Below are positions 15,651 to 20,512 of a DNA stretch of 20,512 nt, one piece after another. The notes under the pieces are model-generated. The model was not told the origin of the DNA and made no database searches. It was given only the letters and a program-made list of their open reading frames with translations. Each line of letters begins with the position of its first letter. The stretch's first letter is position 1. The position numbers and the translations under genes are program-made. The stretch is from JANQLC01 sp036881805. Its GTDB lineage: Bacteria > Bacteroidota > Bacteroidia > Flavobacteriales > JANQLC01. The stretch covers positions 1 to 20,512 of the forward strand of contig JBAJNK010000046.1 in NCBI GenBank assembly GCA_036881805.1. The letters are read 5' to 3'.

Positions 15651-16028
15651 GTGAAACGAATTGTCCTTTCAGCCGTGCTGTTGCCCCTATGCGCTTTTGC
15701 GATACAGGCGCAAACCCATGGGGCGGTGTTTAGATTCGACACCAAAAAAGTGGATTTTGGAACGATTGTAAAAGGTTCTAAAGGGATTAAAAAGTTGGGG
15801 TTTACCAATGTGGGAGATGCGCCGCTCATCATTTCCAATATCCGATCCGCTTGTGGTTGTACGGTGCCTAGCTGGCCAAAGCGACCCATTAAACCCGGTG
15901 ACAGCGGGTTTATCACAGTGCGGTATGATACCCAGCGGGTCGGGCCTTTTCGCAAGAGCATTTCGGTTTTTTCCAATGCCAAAGAAGGGCGAAAAGTCAT
16001 TAAAGTGGTCGGCGAGGTGAAGGCTTAA
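15651..16028 (+). CDS. Secreted DUF1573 domain protein
   Basis: A 125-residue protein with a signal peptide (MKRIVLSAVLLPLCAFAIQA) and one immunoglobulin-like DUF1573 domain: VDFGTIVKGSKGIKKLGFTNVGDAPLI, then the hallmark SACGCTVPSWPKRPIKPGDSG and a C-terminal FSNAKEGRKVIKVVGEV. Such proteins are common in Bacteroidota and are thought to be periplasmic or surface-bound, but have no settled function. The start is GTG at 15651, the only one that gives the full signal peptide. It lies divergent from valS and 18 nt after a -7 box, so it is probably transcribed alone. Confidence 0.85.
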   Translation: MKRIVLSAVLLPLCAFAIQAQTHGAVFRFDTKKVDFGTIVKGSKGIKKLGFTNVGDAPLIISNIRSACGCTVPSWPKRPIKPGDSGFITVRYDTQRVGPFRKSISVFSNAKEGRKVIKVVGEVKA

Positions 16029-16077
16029 AGCCGGGGTATTGATTTGAATCCTGTCGCTCGGTAATCTTTGCGGTAAT

Positions 16078-16263
16078 ATGGCTACAAGGGTGTCTCAGAT
16101 TCGGAGTAAAGGCTGTACTGCTTTTTAGCAGTCTCCCTACACGATTGCCGATGTGATTGGAATTTTGCAGCTGGAACACAGCACAGGAGTAGAAAAGCCC
16201 CCTTTCAGACGTCCCATCGGGACGAAAAATAAAACCCGCTTTTCAAATTTACCCAAAAAGTAA
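16078..16263 (+). pseudogene. Small ORF interrupted by an in-frame TAG, unknown
   Basis: ATG at 16078 reads MATRVSQIRSKGCTAF, then TAG (16126-16128), and the same frame goes on with QSPYTIADVIGILQLEHSTGVEKP and RRPIGTKNKTRFSN to TAA at 16263. The stretch up to about 16195 looks protein-like; the tail enters the inverted repeat array. A -7-like TAATCTTTG (one base longer than the consensus) lies 7 nt before the ATG, with TTTG at 16043. It may be a decayed small gene or chance. I recognise no family. Confidence 0.3.
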
Positions 16264-16500
16264 AACCGTCTTTTTCAATCCGATCTTACAGAACAAAAAA
16301 CAAGCCCTTCTTCGCATCATCGATTGGAAGCGAGCCGTACAAAAAAATAAGGCTGGCGCTTTAAATCACCAAAGAGAAAACAAAATCCTTTTTTTAACCC
16401 GCACAAAAGGTCAAAGACAAAAAAATGAGGTCGGATTTTCAAATGTCCTGCACGGGCAAGCACAAAAAAACAATTCCGACCTTTCAAATTGCCCAATCGG
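16195..16500 (-). repeat. ~40-bp A-tract repeat array in inverted orientation
   Basis: The same family as the other gaps, but read on the minus strand: units begin ATTTGAAAGG, ATTTGAAAATCC, GTTAAAAAAAGG, ATTTAAAGCG, ATTGAAAAAGAC, ATTTGAAAAGCGGG and GTCTGAAAGGGGGC, each followed by a T-rich tail. It fills most of the gap between the DUF1573 gene and the aminotransferase. Confidence 0.6.
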
Positions 16501-16566
16501 GTAATAAAAATCAGCGGTGTTGTCCTGGATCCTTACAATCAGTCCAATGCGCAATACGCCGAGGGT

Positions 16567-16602
16567 TTTGCCTAAAAGACCGCTGTATTGTACTTATATT
16601 TA
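16567..16602 (+). promoter_or_regulatory. Possible promoter of the aminotransferase-murB pair
   Basis: TTTG at 16567-16570, 24 nt, then TATATTTA at 16595-16602, one mismatch to TAnnTTTG. The leader to the ATG would be about 30 nt. Spacing is long, so this is a moderate call. Confidence 0.4.
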
Positions 16603-16639
16603 CGACTTGAAAAATTGTTGCGCCTCAACTTTTAAACGC

Positions 16640-17830
16640 ATGCCGTACATTTCTGAAAGGGGCCGAAGGATGCCCGCCTCACCGATACGAAAGTTGGTGC
16701 CTTGTGCTGAGACAGCTAAAAGGCGTGGTATAGAAGTCATTCACCTAAATATCGGTCAACCCGATATGCACACACCCAAGCCGGCTTTGACAGCGGTGCA
16801 ACAGGCTCGTATTGAAGTGTTGGCTTACAGCCAATCGGAAGGCCCACTGCGTTTTCGGGAAAAGTGGGCTGCCTATTACCAAAAGATCGGTTGTGACATT
16901 CACGCCGATCAAATCATTGCGACCACAGGCGGATCGGAAGCCTTGTGCTTTGCTTTTGGCGCCATCATGGATGCGGGGGATGAAGTCATTGTACCGGAAC
17001 CGCTTTACGCCAATTACAACGGTTTTGCCACCTCGTCCAACGTGCGGATAGTACCTGTGGTCTCCTCCCTCGAATCGGGTTTTGCACTTCCCGATATCTC
17101 GGATTTTGAAAGGCTCATCTCAGCTCGGACCCGGGCGGTTTTAATTTGCAATCCGTCGAATCCCACCGGTTATCTATACACCCGAGGGGAGCTTGAAAAA
17201 TTGGCGGATTTGGCACTGAAGCACGGTTTATTTTTGATTGCTGACGAAGTGTATCGCGAGTTTGTCTACGATGGCCGAGCGCCGCATTCCCTCCTTTCCT
17301 TTGCGGGCTTGGACGACTGCGCGATTGTCGTCGATTCCCTATCCAAGCGTTACAGTATGTGCGGTGCACGGGTGGGTTGTGTCGTTTCCCGAAATGCGGT
17401 GTTCCGGGATGCGATAACGCGTTTTGCACAGGCGCGACTGAGCCCACCCACCCTGGGGTTGCTGGTCGGTGAAGCTGCGTTGGACACCCCGCAGTCTTAT
17501 TTCGATGAAGTAGTCGCTGCGTACGAGCACCGGAGAAATGTGTTGGTCGAGTCGCTCAATGCGATGGAAGGGGTATACACGCCCAAGCCTTCTGGCGCTT
17601 TTTATTGCGTAGCCCAGCTGCCGGTAGACGATGCGGATCGATTCGCTCAATGGCTGCTCGAAGACTTTTCGCTGGACGGCAAGACGGTTATGTTGGCGCC
17701 AGCCTCTGGCTTTTACACCGAGCCTGAATGCGGCAAAGACCAGGTGCGCATCGCGTACGTGCGCAAAGCGGAAATCCTTTGCGAAGCGGTTCGCATTTTG
17801 GGCGCCGCTTTGAAAGCGTATAATTCTTGA
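16640..17830 (+). CDS. Class I/II PLP-dependent aminotransferase (aspartate aminotransferase-like)
   Basis: Cytoplasmic fold-type I transaminase, 396 residues, transferring amino groups between an amino acid and a 2-oxoacid. The start region MPYISERGRRMPASPIRKLVP and HLNIGQPDMHTP is typical of AspB-like enzymes. Further motifs are TTGGSEAL, PEPLYANYNGFA, CNPSNPTGYLY, IADEVYREFVYDG, the PLP lysine K236 in SLSKRYSMCGAR, and the C-terminal FYTEPECGKDQVRIAYV with the carboxylate-binding arginine. The frame is open from 16517, but the ATG at 16640 fits the family start. murB follows after 3 bp. The exact substrate cannot be read from the sequence. Confidence 0.88.
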   Translation: MPYISERGRRMPASPIRKLVPCAETAKRRGIEVIHLNIGQPDMHTPKPALTAVQQARIEVLAYSQSEGPLRFREKWAAYYQKIGCDIHADQIIATTGGSEALCFAFGAIMDAGDEVIVPEPLYANYNGFATSSNVRIVPVVSSLESGFALPDISDFERLISARTRAVLICNPSNPTGYLYTRGELEKLADLALKHGLFLIADEVYREFVYDGRAPHSLLSFAGLDDCAIVVDSLSKRYSMCGARVGCVVSRNAVFRDAITRFAQARLSPPTLGLLVGEAALDTPQSYFDEVVAAYEHRRNVLVESLNAMEGVYTPKPSGAFYCVAQLPVDDADRFAQWLLEDFSLDGKTVMLAPASGFYTEPECGKDQVRIAYVRKAEILCEAVRILGAALKAYNS

Positions 17831-17833
17831 CAA

Positions 17834-18850
17834 GTGTTTACACGAAACCAATCGCTCAGAGATTACCATACCTTTGGACTGGCAGCCGAGGCAGAGTATT
17901 TCGTTTCAGTTCGCTCCACAGCTGGATTGAAAGCTGTTTTGAAATCTGCTGTCGCGCGGGAAAATCCCCTTCTCTTTCTCGGTGGGGGTAGTAACATTCT
18001 ATTCACTCGGGATTTCGACGGTTTGGTCGTTCATTTGAGTGCAAAGGGCAAAAGGGTGTTGCGGGCGAAAGGGGATTCGGTTTTTGTACAGGCGCAAGCG
18101 GGTGAGGATTGGCACGAGTTCGTGTGTTGGACCTTACAGCAGGGTTTTGGTGGACTGGAGAACCTCTCGCTCATTCCGGGTCGTGTGGGTGCGGCACCCA
18201 TACAAAACATCGGAGCCTATGGTGCGGCATTCGAAGATGTTTTCTACGAACTGTCCGCCTTGGAGATCGCTACGAACGAAATGAAAACCTTTACCCGCTC
18301 CGATTGCCAGTTTGGCTATCGAGACTCTGTTTTCAAAGGGGAGTTGAAGGGGCGATATGTGGTCTTGTCCGTCATTTTTCAGCTCACGCGGGCCAACCAC
18401 CGTATCCGTGTCTCCTACGGTGCTATCAGGGATGAATTGCAGCGGCAGGGTATTGTCGATCCCAGCATACAGGAGCTGAGCCGTGCGGTGGTCGCCATCC
18501 GTCAGCGCCAGTTGCCCAACCCAAAAGAGCTGGGAAACAGCGGTAGCTTTTTTAAAAATCCGGTGGTCTCTACACAGCGGTTTGAAACGCTCAAAGCGCG
18601 GTATCCCGATATTCCCGCCTATCGGCTAAGTCTCCAAAAGTGCAAGTTGTCAGCGGCTTGGCTAATCGAACGAGCGGGCTGGAAGGGCTACCGCAAAGGC
18701 GATGTGGGCGTATACGAGAAGCAAGCGCTGGTACTGGTAAATCACGGCGAGGCCACTGGAGCCGAGGTCTTACAACTCGCCCGTGCCATTCAAGCCGATG
18801 TGCGTCAAAAATACGGCATAGAATTGGATGTAGAAGTAAACCTGCATTAA
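17834..18850 (+). CDS. murB: UDP-N-acetylenolpyruvoylglucosamine reductase MurB
   Basis: FAD/NADPH enzyme that reduces UDP-GlcNAc-enolpyruvate to UDP-MurNAc, the second committed step of peptidoglycan synthesis in the cytoplasm. At 338 residues it is the type I (E. coli-like) form. Visible are the FAD-binding LFLGGGSNILF at 47-57, LENLSLIPGRVGAAPIQNIG at 108-127, YRDS with Arg163, GNSGSFFKNP with the proton-donor Ser238, and the C-terminal acid Glu334 in DVEV. Start is GTG at 17834, 3 bp after the aminotransferase stop, so the two genes are co-transcribed and probably coupled. It shows that this organism still makes its own murein precursors. Confidence 0.95.
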   Translation: MFTRNQSLRDYHTFGLAAEAEYFVSVRSTAGLKAVLKSAVARENPLLFLGGGSNILFTRDFDGLVVHLSAKGKRVLRAKGDSVFVQAQAGEDWHEFVCWTLQQGFGGLENLSLIPGRVGAAPIQNIGAYGAAFEDVFYELSALEIATNEMKTFTRSDCQFGYRDSVFKGELKGRYVVLSVIFQLTRANHRIRVSYGAIRDELQRQGIVDPSIQELSRAVVAIRQRQLPNPKELGNSGSFFKNPVVSTQRFETLKARYPDIPAYRLSLQKCKLSAAWLIERAGWKGYRKGDVGVYEKQALVLVNHGEATGAEVLQLARAIQADVRQKYGIELDVEVNLH

Positions 18851-18899
18851 TCGTATGTTCGGTTTAAATCGTCGGATTGCCTTTCCTTATTTGATTCAG

Positions 18900-18925
18900 G
18901 TCTCTTTAAAGAGGGGACTTTTTTT
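18900..18925 (+). terminator. Rho-independent terminator after murB
   Basis: GTCTCT-loop-AGGGGAC forms an imperfect stem (G-U pairs included) and is followed by seven T at 18919-18925. It lies 49 bp after the murB stop and also forms the first unit of the repeat array there. Confidence 0.5.
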
Positions 18926-19290
18926 GTTTGTGCACAATGATTTAAAAGGTTGCCTTTTTGGGTCTTAATCTTTTACAAAGGTTTGAAAATTCGGTTTTTA
19001 TCTTTTTGATTTTTCTCACAACGGGTTGGTTTGAAAGACTGTATTTACTTTCTCGGTCGGCAGTTTGAAAGCTGATTTTTATTTTTCATCCCTGTGCGTC
19101 AATTTGAAAAGCGGGATTTTTTGTTCCGGCATGACAGCTTGAAAAGGGGCTTTTGTCTTGTTCTCGTGTTTGTATTTCAGTTGTCAAATTCCAACCCCAA
19201 GGCTTTTGTGGAGCGGTTTGGAAAGGGGATATTTTTTATTCCCGGTCGCCGACTTAAAGACTCGGTCTTTTTTTGCTTTAGCACAGCGCT
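18926..19290 (+). repeat. ~40-bp A-tract repeat array between convergent murB and mnmA
   Basis: At least eight degenerate units with starts near 18951 (TTAAAAGG), 18982 (GTTTGAAAAT), 19031 (GTTTGAAAG), 19064, 19103 (ATTTGAAAAGCGGG), 19139 (GCTTGAAAAGGGGC), 19216 (GTTTGGAAAGGGG) and 19253. The gap 18851-19354 lies between two convergent genes and holds no gene that I can see; open frames in it are repeat translations. Confidence 0.65.
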
Positions 19291-19354
19291 GTGACAGATT
19301 TGTACTACATTTATTTCGAGCATTCCGCTGGGCAGGCTGGTTTGTGGCATCCAA

Positions 19355-20512
19355 TCAATGGATCACGCCGCTACCGATGAGTTCTTCCCCGATGTACCAA
19401 GCGCAGAACTGCCCTTCGGCGATGGCGGATTGCGGTTGGTCAAACTTCACGTAGATCCCTTCTTCTCGACACAGCAATTCAGCCTCCTGCAGGCTCTGGC
19501 GGTAACGTATGCGCGCACAAACGCGCAAGGTTTCGTCTCGTTTGAGCTGTAAATCCCCGCGTATCCAATGGACATCGTCACTTTGAACGAATAAGGCACG
19601 GCGGTACAGCCCAGGGTGGTTTTTACCGCAACCCACATAGACGACATTTTGCATCACGTCGGTATCGATTACGAATAAGGGCTCCGGTTTGCCCCCCACA
19701 CCCAATCCCTTGCGCTGTCCCTTGGTAAAGAAATGCGCCCCCGGATGGGTGCCGATCACCGAGCCGGAATCCACTGTATAATGGTATTTTGAAGCCAAGT
19801 CCACGGCGTTCTCCGATACCCGATCCTGGCGATAGGCGTGGAAATCAAGCGGTATTTCCACGATCTTGCCCGCCTTGGGTTGAAGTTGTCGTTGTAAAAA
19901 TTCGGGTAAACGGATTTGGCCGACAAAACACAAGCCTTGTGAGTCCTTTTTATCTGCTGTCACCAATCCCAACTCTTTGGCCAGGGTGCGAACCTGGGAT
20001 TTTTGCAGTTCACCGATGGGAAAGAGCGCCTGGCACAATTGGTGCTGATCGAGTTGGCACAAGAAGTAGGATTGATCTTTGGCGCTGTCCTTGCCGGTTA
20101 GCAAGCGATAAACGGTCTGTCCCGCCCGCTCAAAGCGATCTTTTCGACAGTGGTGGCCGGTCGCTACATAATGGGCGCCGAGACTGAGCGCGGCTTTTAG
20201 AAAAGTATCGAATTTTATCTCGCGGTTGCACAGTACATCTGGATTTGGCGTTTTGCCTTTCTCGTATTCGGAAAACATATAGTCTACGACGCGTCGCTTA
20301 TAGACCGCACTCAAATCCAAAACCTGAAAGGGGATTCCCAGCTTCTCGGCGACCAGCATGGCATCTTTGCCATCTTCAATCCAGGGGCAATCCGATTCCA
20401 GCGTTGCATCCGAATCGTGCCAGTTTCGCATAAACAAACCCATGACGCGAAACCCCTGCCTTTGCAAAAGGTATGCAGCTACACTGCTGTCCACACCACC
20501 GGAGAGTCCCAC
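19355..20512 (-). CDS. mnmA: tRNA-specific 2-thiouridylase MnmA (5' end outside the window)
   Basis: Cytoplasmic enzyme that thiolates U34 of tRNA-Lys, -Glu and -Gln after ATP activation. The 385 residues in the window start inside the P-loop (VGLSGGVDSS); only a few N-terminal residues and the start codon lie beyond the edge. Features: SGGVDS, the segment NPDVLCNREIKF with the first catalytic cysteine, ATGHHCR, KDQSYFLCQL, and SQGLCFVGQI with the second catalytic cysteine, followed by the central GTHPGAHFFTKGQRKGLGVGG and the C-terminal beta-barrel ending WYIGEELIGSGVIH. The frame is intact. Convergent with murB across a repeat array. Confidence 0.95.
   Translation of the reverse strand: MGLSGGVDSSVAAYLLQRQGFRVMGLFMRNWHDSDATLESDCPWIEDGKDAMLVAEKLGIPFQVLDLSAVYKRRVVDYMFSEYEKGKTPNPDVLCNREIKFDTFLKAALSLGAHYVATGHHCRKDRFERAGQTVYRLLTGKDSAKDQSYFLCQLDQHQLCQALFPIGELQKSQVRTLAKELGLVTADKKDSQGLCFVGQIRLPEFLQRQLQPKAGKIVEIPLDFHAYRQDRVSENAVDLASKYHYTVDSGSVIGTHPGAHFFTKGQRKGLGVGGKPEPLFVIDTDVMQNVVYVGCGKNHPGLYRRALFVQSDDVHWIRGDLQLKRDETLRVCARIRYRQSLQEAELLCREEGIYVKFDQPQSAIAEGQFCAWYIGEELIGSGVIH

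Noticed and set aside
1..19290. CRISPR array
   Set aside because: The ~40-bp units are degenerate along their whole length, have no constant repeat with unique spacers of fixed size, and no cas genes are nearby.
19094..19454. Open frames between murB and mnmA
   Set aside because: They are repeat translations or antisense to the mnmA 3' end.

Overview
The window reads as a piece of a Bacteroidota chromosome (G+C roughly half by eye). The best evidence is the promoters: the Bacteroidota -7 box TAnnTTTG, mostly as the exact octamer TACCTTTG, lies just upstream of lpd, tRNA-Arg, valS, a DUF1573 gene and two degraded genes. Protein architectures agree: a 655-aa DsbD, a secreted DUF1573 protein and a LexA/S24-type repressor of the Bacteroidota kind. 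I cannot name a genus.

Layout. 122-6236 (minus): a compact cluster in transcription order lpd, pabB, tilS, dsbD, the last two overlapping by ATGA. 6652-6725: tRNA-Arg(UCG). 6850-8750: a duplicated 3' end of valS, an odd metallo-beta-lactamase-fold protein lacking its metal motif, and a broken XRE regulator gene directly in front of it. 8753-11545: a segment flanked by inverted clusters of an ~82-bp repeat, holding a beta-carbonic anhydrase, a frameshifted membrane-protein gene and a truncated, internally deleted glnS remnant. 11546-12800: gene-poor, with a phased A-tract block and a broken S24 repressor gene. 12931-16028: divergent valS and DUF1573. 16640-18850 (plus): PLP aminotransferase and murB, 3 bp apart. 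19355-20512 (minus): mnmA, cut by the window edge.

Two themes stand out. First, housekeeping genes are intact while accessory genes are decayed (xre, membrane protein, glnS, S24 repressor, probably a small ORF at 16078), as in a genome undergoing reduction. Second, nearly every larger intergenic gap holds a degenerate, roughly 40-45-bp repeat whose units start with an A-tract, pass through a G-rich core and enter a T-tract. This family, the ~82-bp family and a 10-bp-phased A-tract block are the parts that ordinary annotation does not explain.

Functions: Lpd supplies the E3 of 2-oxoacid dehydrogenases; PabB makes the folate precursor aminodeoxychorismate; TilS, MnmA, tRNA-Arg and ValS serve decoding; DsbD carries reductant to the periplasm; MurB makes UDP-MurNAc. 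All calls come from reading motifs by eye; no alignment or database search was run.
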